A stretch of DNA of 64,000 nt from Arthrobacter sp. SX1312 (lineage in GTDB: Bacteria > Actinomycetota > Actinomycetes > Actinomycetales > Micrococcaceae), in contig NZ_PJIM01000002.1 in NCBI RefSeq assembly GCF_002929295.1, positions 950,191 through 1,014,190 on the forward strand. The letters run 5' to 3'. The notes under the pieces were generated by a model. That model was given only the letters and a program-made list of their open reading frames with translations. It made no database searches and was not told the origin of the DNA. Below are positions 51,725 through 60,767 of the stretch, piece after piece; position 1 is the stretch's first letter, and each line of letters opens with the position of its first letter. A program made the translations under genes and the position numbers.

Positions 51725-52738
51725 TCATGCCGACGGGGCGGCGGTGCTCGACCGGATGATCAGCGCGGTCCGGGCGGAGTGGTTGGTGGGACGGTACGCG
51801 TCCGGGTCCTGCAGGATCTGCAGGAGGCGCTCGACGGCGCGCTTGCCCTGCTGCTGCGGGAACTGGGCGACGGTGGTCAGGCCGAGCGCCTCCCCGAGCT
51901 CGTGCCCGTCGATGCCGATCACCGAGACGTCCTCGGGGACGCGCAGGCCCAGCTCGCGGGCGGCCAGGATGGCGCCGATGGCCATCTCGTCGGAGGCACA
52001 GAAGACGGCGGTCGGGGTGTCCCGCGGGTAGCCGAGGAGCTGCTTCGCCTGGCTGTGCGCGCCCTGGATGGTGAAGTCGGCATCCACACGCCAGGAGTCG
52101 AGGATCTCCAAGCCTGCCGCGGCCATCGCCGATTCGTAGCCGTGGCGGCGCGTGCCGGCGATCCGGAAATCGTTCTCGAAGGCGTCGGACCCGCCGATGT
52201 GGGCGATCCGCCGGTGCCCGAGGTTGATGAGGTGCTCGGTGGCGAGTTCCGCGATCTCGCGGTCGTTGACGCTGTAGGTCTCCGCGCCGGGGAGCGGGCC
52301 GCCGATCCCGACGACGGGCTTCCCGACGGCCAGGAGCTGTCCCAGTTCCTCGCGGCTCAGTTCGAGGGAGACCGGGATGACGCCGTCGCAGCGCTGGCGC
52401 AGCAGGAACTCGGAGAGGACCCGGTCGCGGATGGCGGCGTCCTCGTTCAGGTTGTAGAGCGTGAGATCGTAGCCGGCGGTGAGGAGGGACGCCGCGAGGC
52501 TGTCCACGATCTGGGAGTAGTACCAGCGAGCGACGGACGGCACGACGACGCCGATGTTGCGGTGCCGCCCGGAGGCCAGGGACGAGGCGGTCGAGCTGAC
52601 GACGAAGTCGAGCTCCCTCGCCGCCTGCAGCACGCGGGCGCGCGCACGCTCGGAGACCCGGCCGTTGCCGCTGAGGGCCCGGGAGACGGTGGCGGTGGAC
52701 ACGCCGGCCAGCTGGGCGACGTCCTTGATGCCGGCCAT
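51725..52738 (-). CDS. LacI-family regulator of the maltooligosaccharide locus
   Basis: A 337-residue LacI/GalR protein. The helix-turn-helix is IKDVAQLAGVSTATVSRALS and the hinge RVSERARARVLQAARELDFV; the effector domain runs from IGVVVPSVARWYYSQIVDSL to FPQQQGKRAVERLLQILQDP. It lies next to and in the same direction as the alpha-glucosidase gene (84-nt gap with a terminator hairpin). It resembles MalR-type repressors; the operators near 54600-54700 are its likely targets. Confidence 0.9.
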   Translation of the reverse strand: MAGIKDVAQLAGVSTATVSRALSGNGRVSERARARVLQAARELDFVVSSTASSLASGRHRNIGVVVPSVARWYYSQIVDSLAASLLTAGYDLTLYNLNEDAAIRDRVLSEFLLRQRCDGVIPVSLELSREELGQLLAVGKPVVGIGGPLPGAETYSVNDREIAELATEHLINLGHRRIAHIGGSDAFENDFRIAGTRRHGYESAMAAAGLEILDSWRVDADFTIQGAHSQAKQLLGYPRDTPTAVFCASDEMAIGAILAARELGLRVPEDVSVIGIDGHELGEALGLTTVAQFPQQQGKRAVERLLQILQDPDAYRPTNHSARTALIIRSSTAAPSA

Positions 52739-52764
52739 GGTCCCCTCTCCGCGTGGTCAGCAGT

Positions 52765-52795
52765 GACGGGGACACCCCGCCAGGGTGTCCCCGTC
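52765..52795 (-). terminator. Terminator after alpha-glucosidase
   Basis: GACGGGGACACCC (52765-52777) and GGGTGTCCCCGTC (52783-52795) form a 13-bp perfect stem with loop CGCCA between the alpha-glucosidase stop and the LacI start. Confidence 0.8.
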
Positions 52796-52823
52796 CGATC
52801 ATTGCGGATCCTGTGCGGATCTC

Positions 52824-54566
52824 CTACCCGGCGGCGGCCATCAGCCAGACGCAGGCGTTCGGGGCGAGCATGCCCTCCGTGACCGAGCCCGGCGTGCTGG
52901 CGGCGATGACGGTGCCTTCCGGCAGGGGAGCGGCGAACTCGCCCATGTTGAGCACCACCATCACCTCGCCGTTCCGGAAGGCGACAACGTCGGACGCCTC
53001 GAACTCACGGGACCAGCTGAGGGAGCCGGCGCCGAGGCGCAGGTCCCGGCGGAGCTGCAGGGCCGTTCGGTACAGGGAGAGGGTGGACTCGGGGTCTGCG
53101 GACTGCGCGTCGCGCGCGTACTCCGCCCAGCCCTCGGGCTGCGGCAGCCACGGGGCCACGGGCGCCTCGGCGTCACCGAACCCGAACGCCGGCGCCTCGG
53201 CCTGCCAGGGGAGGGGGACGCGGCATCCGTCGCGGCCGATCCTCTCGCCGGCCGTGCGGACGAAGGTCGGGTCCTGCCGGGCGTCGTCGGGCATTGCCGT
53301 GTGGTCGGGCAGGCCGAGCTCCTCGCCCTGGTAGAGGTAGATCCCACCGGGCAGCGCGAACATGGCGAGCGACGCGGCGCGGGCGCGGGCGAGGCCGGTC
53401 GCGGTGTCGGGCTGCGCGTCCGAGCTGCCGATGCCGTCGCCGCCCCGCGGCGGGCCGTCCGTCAGCCCGAAGCGGCTGGCGTGCCGCACGACATCATGGT
53501 TGCTGAGCACCCAGGTGGTGGGTGCGTCCACGGCGTCGAACGCGGTGAGGGAGGAGGAGATGACGTGCCGGAGTCCGTGGGCGTTCCACGGGTGGTGGAG
53601 GTAGGCGAAGTTGAACGCCTGGTGCATCTGGTCGGGGCGGACCCAGTTCGTGAGCCGCGGCAGGGGGTCGATCGAGGCTTCCGCGCACAGGATGCGCTCG
53701 CCGTCGTACTCGGCGAGGATGGCCCGCCACTGCCGGTAGATGTCGTGGATCTCCTCCTGGCCGAACATGGGCGCCTCCCAGCCGGGGAAGCCCTCGGAGG
53801 ATCCGCCGTCGGCGCGTCCGCCCCAGTCCGGCAGCCCTTCGGCCTTGATGAGGGCGTGGGCCACGTCGACGCGGAAGCCGCCGACGCCGCGGTCGAGCCA
53901 GAAGCGCAGGACCCGCTCGAACTCGGCCCGCACCGCCGGGTTGTCCCAGTTGAAGTCGGGCTGCGAGGAGTCGAACAGGTGGAGGTACCACTGGCCCGGC
54001 GTGCCGTCGGCGTCGATGACGCGGGTCCAGGCCGGCCCGCCGAAGTGCGACTGCCAGTTGTTGGGCGGCTCGCTGCCGTCCGTACCGCGGCCGTCACGGA
54101 AGATGAACATCGCCCGTTCCGCGGAGCCCGCGGGAGCCGCGAGGGCGGCCTGGAAGAGCACGTGCTCGCTGGAGCAGTGGTTGGGGACGAGGTCGACGAT
54201 CACTCGGATGCCCAGGCGGTCGGCGCGGGCCACGAGGGCGTCGAAGTCGGCGAGCGTGCCGAACAGGGGGTCGACGTCGCAGTAGTCCGCGACGTCGTAG
54301 CCGCCGTCGCGCTGGGGGGAGGTGAAGAACGGCGAGAGCCAGAGGGCGTCGATGCTGAGCTCGGCGAGGTGCTCGAGTTCGGCCGTGATGCCCGGGAGGT
54401 CGCCCATGCCGTCGCCGTTCGAGTCGCGGAAGGACCGCGGGTACACCTGGTAGATGACGGACGAGCGCCACCACTGGTCGCCCTCGGACGGGGCATGGAG
54501 GGGTGCGTGGAAGGCATCGGGGGAGGACAGGTCCTCACCGTGCAGGAGCGGGGCGATCTCAGACAT
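52824..54566 (-). CDS. Cytoplasmic alpha-glucosidase (GH13, oligo-1,6-/alpha-1,4-glucosidase type)
   Basis: A 580-residue GH13 enzyme without an export signal. The (beta/alpha)8 barrel begins SSVIYQVYPRSFRDSNGDGM and has the calcium-loop-like DLPGITAELEHLAELSIDAL. Catalytic residues: Asp in GVGGFRVDVAHALI, Glu in ERILCAEASIDPL and the third acid in VLSNHDVVRH. Region I reads RVIVDLVPNHCS. The start at 54566 is supported by AGGA about 8 nt upstream; a second ATG 9 nt earlier is possible. It cuts imported malto- or isomaltooligosaccharides to glucose. It is divergent from malE, with LacI-type operators between them. Confidence 0.92.
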   Translation of the reverse strand: MSEIAPLLHGEDLSSPDAFHAPLHAPSEGDQWWRSSVIYQVYPRSFRDSNGDGMGDLPGITAELEHLAELSIDALWLSPFFTSPQRDGGYDVADYCDVDPLFGTLADFDALVARADRLGIRVIVDLVPNHCSSEHVLFQAALAAPAGSAERAMFIFRDGRGTDGSEPPNNWQSHFGGPAWTRVIDADGTPGQWYLHLFDSSQPDFNWDNPAVRAEFERVLRFWLDRGVGGFRVDVAHALIKAEGLPDWGGRADGGSSEGFPGWEAPMFGQEEIHDIYRQWRAILAEYDGERILCAEASIDPLPRLTNWVRPDQMHQAFNFAYLHHPWNAHGLRHVISSSLTAFDAVDAPTTWVLSNHDVVRHASRFGLTDGPPRGGDGIGSSDAQPDTATGLARARAASLAMFALPGGIYLYQGEELGLPDHTAMPDDARQDPTFVRTAGERIGRDGCRVPLPWQAEAPAFGFGDAEAPVAPWLPQPEGWAEYARDAQSADPESTLSLYRTALQLRRDLRLGAGSLSWSREFEASDVVAFRNGEVMVVLNMGEFAAPLPEGTVIAASTPGSVTEGMLAPNACVWLMAAAG

Positions 54567-54602
54567 GCGAATCATCCTAGACCGCGGGGGGCCGGAATAT
54601 GG

Positions 54603-54610
54603 AAGCGCTT
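54603..54610. promoter_or_regulatory. LacI-type palindrome near alpha-glucosidase
   Basis: AAGCGCTT, centred on CG and extended by a 3' TTC context (GGAAGCGCTTTC), is an 8-bp perfect palindrome of the form used by LacI-family operators. It lies 37 bp from the alpha-glucosidase start. Confidence 0.45.
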
Positions 54611-54686
54611 TCAACGAGAATGCTCTTGCATCTGCGACTTTCCTTCGGTTTCGGCGCGTCGGAGGACCTTCTTTGAAGAAATCCGA

Positions 54687-54700
54687 TGCAAGCGTTTACA
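54687..54700. promoter_or_regulatory. LacI/CcpA-like operator before malE
   Basis: TGCAAGCGTTTACA (TGTAAACGCTTGCA on the other strand) matches the TG-N-AA-N-CG-N-TT-N-CA style of LacI/MalR and CcpA-type sites. It lies about 120 bp before malE and likely acts with the palindrome at 54603. Confidence 0.6.
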
Positions 54701-54821
54701 GTTGTGACTCGGGTCACCGTCGCCTCCGAGTAGGAGCGGCTGCGACACCTCCATCTCCCGGCCCGCGAAGCCCCGTGCTTCATCGGGAGATCGACAGAAG
54801 CCGTTCATGAAAGGAACACCA

Positions 54822-56120
54822 ATGAAGGTGCGATCCCCCCAGCCGACCCGTCGGCACGCTCTGATCACCGGCGTCATGTCGGTGGCCGTCCTGGCCCTCA
54901 CGGCCTGCGGCGGAGGGGCCGCCGAGTCCTCCTCGGCCGGCTCCAGCTCCGCCGCCCCGAATCTCGCCGAGGGCGGCGCCACCACCCTCACCATGTGGGT
55001 CGACGCCGAGCGCGCCCCCGCCCTCGAGGAGATCACCAAGTCCTTCAAGGAGGACACCGGCATCGAGGTCAAGCTCGCGGTCAAGGACTTCGCCGCCGTC
55101 CGCGACGACTTCATCACCCAGGTGCCCACCGGCAAGGGACCCGACCTGATCGTGGGCCCCCACGACTGGCTGGGCACGTTCGTGCAGAACGGCGTCGTCG
55201 CCCCCGTGGAGCTCGGCGACAAGGCGTCCGAGTTCCAGGAGTCCGCCGTGCAGGCCATGACCTACGACGGCAACGTCTACGGCGTGCCCTACGCGCTGGA
55301 GAACATCGCGCTGCTGCGCAACACGGACCTCGTCCCCGAGGCCGCCGCCACGTTCGACGAGGTCATCGCCAACGGCGAGGCCGCCGTCGCCGAGGGGAAG
55401 GCGACCTACCCGTTCCTGGTGGGCATGGACCCCAAGCAGGGCGACCCCTACCACCTGTACCCGCTGCAGACCTCGATGGGCGTGCCGGTGTTCGGGCAGA
55501 ACGAGGACGGCAGCTACAACCCCGACGAGCTGCTGCTCGGCGAGCCCAACGGCGTCGAATTCGCCAAGAAGCTCGTGGAGTGGGGTGACACCGGATCCAA
55601 GATCATCAACTCGAACATCACGGGTGACATCGCCAAGGAGAAGTTCAACGCCGGGGAGTCGCCCTACTTCCTCACCGGCCCCTGGAACGTCCCCGACGCG
55701 CAGGCCGCAGGCCTGAACCTCGCCGTCGACACGCTCCCCACGGTCGGCGACCAGGACGCCCAGCCCTTCATCGGCGTCAACGGCTTCTTCATCTCGTCGA
55801 AGAGCGCCAATGCGCTCGCGGCGAACGAGTTCGCCGTCAACTACCTGAGCACCGAAGCCGCCCAGGACGCGATGTACGACGTCGGAGGCCGCCCGCCCGC
55901 CCTCAAGGCCAGTTTCGACAAGGCGGCGTCCGATCCCATCGTCGCCGCGTTCGGTGAGATCGGCGCCAACGGCGTCCCGATGCCCGCACTGCCCGAGATG
56001 CAGGCCGTCTGGGCCGACTGGGGAGGAACCGAGCTCGCGCTGATCAAGGGCAGCGCGGATCCCGCCGCGGCCTGGACCACCATGGTGAGCAACATCGAGG
56101 CGAAGATCGCCGAACAGTAG
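54822..56120 (+). CDS. malE: Maltose/maltodextrin ABC transporter substrate-binding lipoprotein
   Basis: A 432-residue cluster-D binding protein. The lipoprotein signal ends in VLALTA-C, followed by a Ser/Ala linker. The mature protein reads TTLTMWVDAERAPALEEITK, TGKGPDLIVGPHDWLGTFVQ, YGVPYALENIALLRNTDLVP, then ESPYFLTGPWNVPDAQAAGL and the closing ALPEMQAVWADWG, all MalE features. The ATG at 54822 has AAAGGA upstream; another ATG 15 nt earlier is possible. It is divergent from the alpha-glucosidase gene and followed by a strong hairpin before malF. Confidence 0.93.
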   Translation: MKVRSPQPTRRHALITGVMSVAVLALTACGGGAAESSSAGSSSAAPNLAEGGATTLTMWVDAERAPALEEITKSFKEDTGIEVKLAVKDFAAVRDDFITQVPTGKGPDLIVGPHDWLGTFVQNGVVAPVELGDKASEFQESAVQAMTYDGNVYGVPYALENIALLRNTDLVPEAAATFDEVIANGEAAVAEGKATYPFLVGMDPKQGDPYHLYPLQTSMGVPVFGQNEDGSYNPDELLLGEPNGVEFAKKLVEWGDTGSKIINSNITGDIAKEKFNAGESPYFLTGPWNVPDAQAAGLNLAVDTLPTVGDQDAQPFIGVNGFFISSKSANALAANEFAVNYLSTEAAQDAMYDVGGRPPALKASFDKAASDPIVAAFGEIGANGVPMPALPEMQAVWADWGGTELALIKGSADPAAAWTTMVSNIEAKIAEQ

Positions 56121-56143
56121 GACCCGCAGTAGCGCAGTACCCC

Positions 56144-56171
56144 GGCGCCCGTCGCCCCGGCGACGGGCGCC
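56144..56171 (+). terminator. Strong hairpin between malE and malF
   Basis: GGCGCCCGTCGCC (56144-56156) and GGCGACGGGCGCC (56159-56171) are perfect 13-bp complements separated by CC; the top pairs open to form the loop. It lies in the 129-nt gap between malE and malF and is followed by ACCTTTCTC. It probably limits read-through or stabilises malE mRNA, giving an excess of binding protein over permease. Confidence 0.65.
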
Positions 56172-56249
56172 ACCTTTCTCATCGCCACCGCTTCGAGGTG
56201 GCGGCACCACAGCAGCGGCCTTCCGCGCCGATCACCGAAAGCTCCCGCC

Positions 56250-57845
56250 ATGCTCACAACGGCCCCTCCCGGCCCGGCCGCCACGCGTCCGACGAAGCCA
56301 GCCGTCCGCTCCGATTCGACCCTCGGCCTGCTCGCGAAGATCGTGCTGCTCGGCCTCGTGGACGCCTTCGCCGTCTACGTCCTCATCACGCTCTTCCTGC
56401 AGGAGAAGTGGGTGATCCTCCTCGTCGGGGCAGCCGTGACGGTCCTCATCAACTGGATCTACCTGCGCAGGGGCGGCCTGCCGGCGAAGTACCTCGCCCC
56501 CGGGATCTTCTTCCTGGTGGTCTTCCAGGTGTTCGTCATGATCTACAGCGGCTACGTGGCCTTCACCAACTACGGTGACGGCCACAACAGCACCAAGGCC
56601 GACGCTGTGAACGCCATCCAGCTCTCCGCGCAGCAGCGGGTCCCGGATTCCCCCGCCTACCGCGTCTCGGTCCTCGAGGCCGACGGCGTATTCCACCTCC
56701 TCGCCACCGACCCCGACGGCGGGGTGTCGGTGGGCACCACCGGCGTGCCGCTCGAGGAGGCCGACGACGCCGTCACCGACGGCACCGGCAAGGGCATGGA
56801 ACTCGAGGGCTACCGCACGCTGCAGTTCGGGGAGGTCCTCGCGAACCAGGCGGACATCCTCGCGATCACCGTCCCGTTCTCCGACGACCCGGAGGACGGC
56901 AGCCTCAAGACCAGCGACGGCTCGAACGCCTACGTCTACCGCCCGGCGCTGAGCTACGACGAGACCACGAGCACCTTCACCGACCTCGAGACCGGGACCA
57001 CCTACTCCGACACCGGCGAGGGCTCCTTCCGGTCCGCGGACGGCGAGCAGCTGAGCACCGGCTGGAAGATCAACGTGGGCTTCGACAACTTCGTGAAGGC
57101 GTTCACCGACCCGAACATCCGCGGCCCGCTGCTGCAGGTGGTCCTGTGGACCTTCACCTTCGCGATCGTGTCCGTCCTGTCCACGTTCGCGCTCGGCCTG
57201 TTCCTCGCGAACGCCTTCAACCTGCCGGACCTCCGCGGCAAGCGGATCTACCGCATCCTGATGATCCTGCCCTACGCCTTCCCGGCCTTCCTCGCCGGCC
57301 TCGTGTGGTCGGGCCTGCTGAACCCCGAGTTCGGCTTCGTCAACAACACCTTCTTCGGCGGCGCGGACATCCCGTGGCTGACGGACCCGCTGCTCGCGAA
57401 GATCAGCGTCCTGGTCGTGAACCTCTGGCTCGGCTTCCCGTACATGTTCCTGGTGTGCACGGGGGCCCTGCAGTCCCTGCCCGAGGAGGTCACCGAAGCC
57501 GCCCGCATGGACGGTGCGACCGCGTGGCGCACCTTCACCGCCATCAAGCTGCCTCTCCTGCTGGTGTCGGTCGCGCCGCTGCTGATCGCGAGCTTCGCCT
57601 TCAACTTCAACAACTTCAACGTCATCTACATGCTGACCGACGGCGGCCCCCGCTTCTCGGGCACGACGGCGAACATCGGCCACACCGACATCCTGATCAC
57701 CATGGTCTACGAGATCGCGTTCGGCACCGGGGTGGGCCGCGACTACGGCCTGGCCAGCGCACTGTCCATCATCATCTTTCTCATCGTCGCCGTGATCTCC
57801 GCCCTCAGCTTCCGGCAGACCAAGGCCCTGGAGGACATCAACTGA
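56250..57845 (+). CDS. malF: Maltose ABC transporter permease MalF
   Basis: A 531-residue permease. Helices near 28-46, 51-70 and 82-101 are followed by a large extracytoplasmic domain (about 107-275), as in MalF, then the BPD_transp_1 domain with QVVLWTFTFAIVSVLSTFAL, ILPYAFPAFLAGLVWSGLLN and the coupling EAA loop LPEEVTEAARMDGATAWRTF. It pairs with MalG in the membrane. GAAAG lies about 10 nt before the ATG. The stop codon overlaps the malG start by one base. Confidence 0.93.
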   Translation: MLTTAPPGPAATRPTKPAVRSDSTLGLLAKIVLLGLVDAFAVYVLITLFLQEKWVILLVGAAVTVLINWIYLRRGGLPAKYLAPGIFFLVVFQVFVMIYSGYVAFTNYGDGHNSTKADAVNAIQLSAQQRVPDSPAYRVSVLEADGVFHLLATDPDGGVSVGTTGVPLEEADDAVTDGTGKGMELEGYRTLQFGEVLANQADILAITVPFSDDPEDGSLKTSDGSNAYVYRPALSYDETTSTFTDLETGTTYSDTGEGSFRSADGEQLSTGWKINVGFDNFVKAFTDPNIRGPLLQVVLWTFTFAIVSVLSTFALGLFLANAFNLPDLRGKRIYRILMILPYAFPAFLAGLVWSGLLNPEFGFVNNTFFGGADIPWLTDPLLAKISVLVVNLWLGFPYMFLVCTGALQSLPEEVTEAARMDGATAWRTFTAIKLPLLLVSVAPLLIASFAFNFNNFNVIYMLTDGGPRFSGTTANIGHTDILITMVYEIAFGTGVGRDYGLASALSIIIFLIVAVISALSFRQTKALEDIN

Positions 57846-58786
57846 TGACCACGTTCACCGATCCCCAGGCAGCCGCCCCCGCCGAGACGCGGGCGGGCGG
57901 GTCCGGCCGTGTGCCGGAGCAGCGCAGGCGCACGTTCGGCCAGTGGTTCAGGCACAAGGGCTGGCGCCACGTCGTCGGCGTCGTGACCACGCTCTTCGCC
58001 GTGTTCCCGCTGCTCTACGTGCTCTCCGCCGCGCTGAACTCCAACGGCACCATGGCCGGCTCCAACGTCCTGTTCAGCAGGTTCGACACCGGCAACTTCG
58101 AGGCGCTGTTCAGCAACCCGAGCAGGCCCTTCGGGCGGTGGTTCATGAACACCATGATCATCGGCGTGGTGACCTCGGCGGCCACCGTGTTCCTCGGCGC
58201 CCTCGCCGCCTACGCGTTCAGCCGCATGCGCTTCAAGGGTCGCCGCGTGAGCCTGCTCTCGCTGCTGATCCTGCAGATGTTCCCGCAGCTGCTCGCCGTC
58301 GTCGCCATCTTCCTGCTCCTCAACGCCATCACCGACGTCGTCCCGTGGCTGGGCCTCGGCAGCCAGCTCGGCCTGATCATGGTCTACCTGGGTGGCGCCC
58401 TGGGCGTGAACACGTACCTCATGTACGGGTTCTTCAACACCGTCCCGAAGTCCCTGGACGAGGCCGCGCGCATCGACGGCGCCAGCCACGTGCAGGTGTT
58501 CTTCACGATCATCCTGCCGCTCGTCACGCCCATCCTCGCGGTGGTGGGGCTCCTCGCGTTCATCGGACTGAGCAGCGAATTCGTGATCGCCAGCGTGGTG
58601 CTGACCGATCCCGAGTCGCAAACCCTCGCCGTCGGCCTGTACTCCTACGTGGCGCAGCAGCGGTCGGAGAACTGGGGCGTCTTCGCGGCGGGCGCGGTGC
58701 TCGCGGCCGTGCCGGTCATGGCCCTGTTCCTCTTCCTGCAGAAGTACATCACCACCGGCCTCGTCTCCGGCTCCGTCAAGGGCTGA
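57845..58786 (+). CDS. malG: Maltose ABC transporter permease MalG
   Basis: A 313-residue permease with six helices: VVGVVTTLFAVFPLLYVLSA, WFMNTMIIGVVTSAATVFLG, LLSLLILQMFPQLLAVVAIF and so on. The EAA coupling loop is VPKSLDEAARIDGASHVQVF and it ends in the conserved KYITTGLVSGSVKG. It works with MalF; no MalK-type ATPase is encoded in the window, so a shared ATPase (MsmK-like) must serve it. The start overlaps malF by one base and it is 3 nt from the following GH13 gene. Confidence 0.94.
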   Translation: MTTFTDPQAAAPAETRAGGSGRVPEQRRRTFGQWFRHKGWRHVVGVVTTLFAVFPLLYVLSAALNSNGTMAGSNVLFSRFDTGNFEALFSNPSRPFGRWFMNTMIIGVVTSAATVFLGALAAYAFSRMRFKGRRVSLLSLLILQMFPQLLAVVAIFLLLNAITDVVPWLGLGSQLGLIMVYLGGALGVNTYLMYGFFNTVPKSLDEAARIDGASHVQVFFTIILPLVTPILAVVGLLAFIGLSSEFVIASVVLTDPESQTLAVGLYSYVAQQRSENWGVFAAGAVLAAVPVMALFLFLQKYITTGLVSGSVKG

Positions 58787-58789
58787 GCC

Positions 58790-60685
58790 GTGCAGGACCC
58801 GTTCCTCGCACCCCACCACGACGGCTCGCCCCTGTACGTGCCCGAGCAGTCGCCGGGTGTGGGCGACACCCTGGCGGTGCGCGTGCGGGTCCCCGCCCGG
58901 TGGGGCACACCCTCGCGGGTGTTCGTCCGGTCCCTCCGCGACGGCGAAGGGCACTACGACGAGGCGCGACTCCTTCCCGCTGACGGGGACGACGGCGGCT
59001 GGGCGTGCTGGGAGGCGCGCGTCACCGCCGTCAATCCCACGCTCCGCTACCGGTTCCTGTTCGAACTGCCGGGCGCCCACGGGCCCCTGCTCCGGTGGCT
59101 CAACGCCACCGGGGTGTCCGGCCGGGACACTCCCGACCGCGACGACTTCCGGATCGACTGCCGCCCCGCGCCTGCGCCGTGGGCCCGCGCCGCCGTCATC
59201 TACCAGGTCTTCCCCGACCGGTTCGCGAGGTCCTCCGCCGCGGCGCCCCTGGACGCCCTCCCGGACTGGGCCGTCGGCTGCCCCTGGGACGAGCCGGTGC
59301 AGCCGCGCGGCGCGCTGACACCCCGGCAGGTGTACGGGGGAGACCTCGACGGCATCACCGAGCGCCTCGACCACCTCCAGGCGCTGGGCGCGACGGTCCT
59401 GTACCTGACGCCCTTCTTCCCCGCGCGGTCCAACCACCGGTACGACGCCTCGACGTTCGACGAGGTGGACCCGCTCCTCGGCGGGAACGCCGCCCTCGTC
59501 CGGCTGGTCGAGGCCGCCCACGCCCGCGGCCTCGCCGTCCTCGGGGACCTCACCGTCAATCACACCGGCGACGCCCACGACTGGTTCCGGAAGGCCTCGG
59601 CCGATCCGACCTGCGAGGAGGCCGGCTTCTACTACTTCAGCGAGGACGGCACGGAGTACGCCAGCTGGTTCGGCGTCCCCAGCCTGCCCAAACTCGACTG
59701 GTCCTCGCCGGAACTGCGTCGGCGGTTCGTCGAGGGCCCGGAGTCGGTGGTGGCCCGGTGGCTGCTCCCGCCCTTCAACCTCGACGGCTGGCGCATCGAC
59801 GTCGCCAACATGACCGGGCGGCACGGGCCCGTGGACCTCAACCGGGAGGTGGCCGCGCTCATCCGCGGCACCATGGACGCCGTCCGGCCCGGACTGATGC
59901 TCCTCGCCGAATCCACGGGTGACGCCACCGACGACCTCTCCGGGCGGACCTGGGACGGCGGCATGACCTACTCGAACTTCACGCGGCCGCTCTGGCAGTG
60001 GCTGGCCCGCGGGGGCCGGGCGACGGCGGGCATCAACTTCTTCGGCACGCCCGCGCGCGGCGTCCCCCGGATCGACGGCGGTGACCTCGTCGCCACGCAC
60101 ACCGCGCTGTCCTCCGGATTCTCCTGGCGGGTCCGCTCGCAGAACATGACGGCGCTGAACACCCACGACACCGCACGCGCCGCCACGGTGATGATCGACG
60201 GCGGCCCCGCCGTCGGGCTGGCCCTCGCCTTCCTGCTGCCGGGTCTGCCCACGCTCTTCGCCGGCGACGAGTTCGGTCTACGGGGCACCAACGGCGAGGA
60301 CGCCCGGACACCCATGCCGTGGGACGGTCCCGATCGCCGGCCCGCCGACGAGCGCGCCCTGATCGCGGACCTGGCGGCGCTCCGGCGCGCCTCTCCGGCG
60401 CTGCGGGACGGCGCGGTGCGCTGGCTGGCCGCGACGCCCGACGCCGTCGTGTTCGTGCGTGAACACGAGGTGGAATGCCTCGTGGTCGCGGCGGCACGGG
60501 CGGAGCACGACGGCGTCCGGGTGCCGCTCGACCTGCTGCCCGGCCCGTGGGCCCCGGCCCGGCCCGTCGGTCCCGGCCCGCACGGGGTATCGGTTGAGGA
60601 GACGGCGGACGCGCTCGTGGTCTCCGGCCGCGGACCGGGAGTCCAGGTGTGGCGCCTCCCGGGCGTCCCTACCCCCGGACGCTAG
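58790..60685 (+). CDS. Neopullulanase/cyclomaltodextrinase-type GH13 enzyme
   Basis: A 631-residue intracellular enzyme with no signal peptide. An N-terminal beta domain (about 1-130, CBM34-like position) precedes the barrel, which opens AAVIYQVFPDRFARSSAAAP. Motifs: region I VLGDLTVNHTGDAHDWF, catalytic Asp in DGWRIDVANMTGR, Glu in LLAESTGDATDD, third acid in ALNTHDTARAAT. The C-terminal beta domain ends at about 630. These features suit a cyclomaltodextrinase/neopullulanase/maltogenic amylase that degrades imported oligosaccharides. The GTG start is 3 nt after malG, so it is coupled to the transporter. Confidence 0.9.
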   Translation: MQDPFLAPHHDGSPLYVPEQSPGVGDTLAVRVRVPARWGTPSRVFVRSLRDGEGHYDEARLLPADGDDGGWACWEARVTAVNPTLRYRFLFELPGAHGPLLRWLNATGVSGRDTPDRDDFRIDCRPAPAPWARAAVIYQVFPDRFARSSAAAPLDALPDWAVGCPWDEPVQPRGALTPRQVYGGDLDGITERLDHLQALGATVLYLTPFFPARSNHRYDASTFDEVDPLLGGNAALVRLVEAAHARGLAVLGDLTVNHTGDAHDWFRKASADPTCEEAGFYYFSEDGTEYASWFGVPSLPKLDWSSPELRRRFVEGPESVVARWLLPPFNLDGWRIDVANMTGRHGPVDLNREVAALIRGTMDAVRPGLMLLAESTGDATDDLSGRTWDGGMTYSNFTRPLWQWLARGGRATAGINFFGTPARGVPRIDGGDLVATHTALSSGFSWRVRSQNMTALNTHDTARAATVMIDGGPAVGLALAFLLPGLPTLFAGDEFGLRGTNGEDARTPMPWDGPDRRPADERALIADLAALRRASPALRDGAVRWLAATPDAVVFVREHEVECLVVAAARAEHDGVRVPLDLLPGPWAPARPVGPGPHGVSVEETADALVVSGRGPGVQVWRLPGVPTPGR

Positions 60686-60767
60686 GGACGGCAGGCCCTT
60701 CGACGGGTGGAATTTGTCAGGGGAGGCGGGCAGACTGGATGGATGAACCACATCTCGGGACACCATC

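Noticed and set aside
57743-60166. 807-codon minus-strand frame opposite malG and the GH13 gene
   Set aside because: Antisense to genes with intact catalytic motifs; no homology-like motif in its own product.
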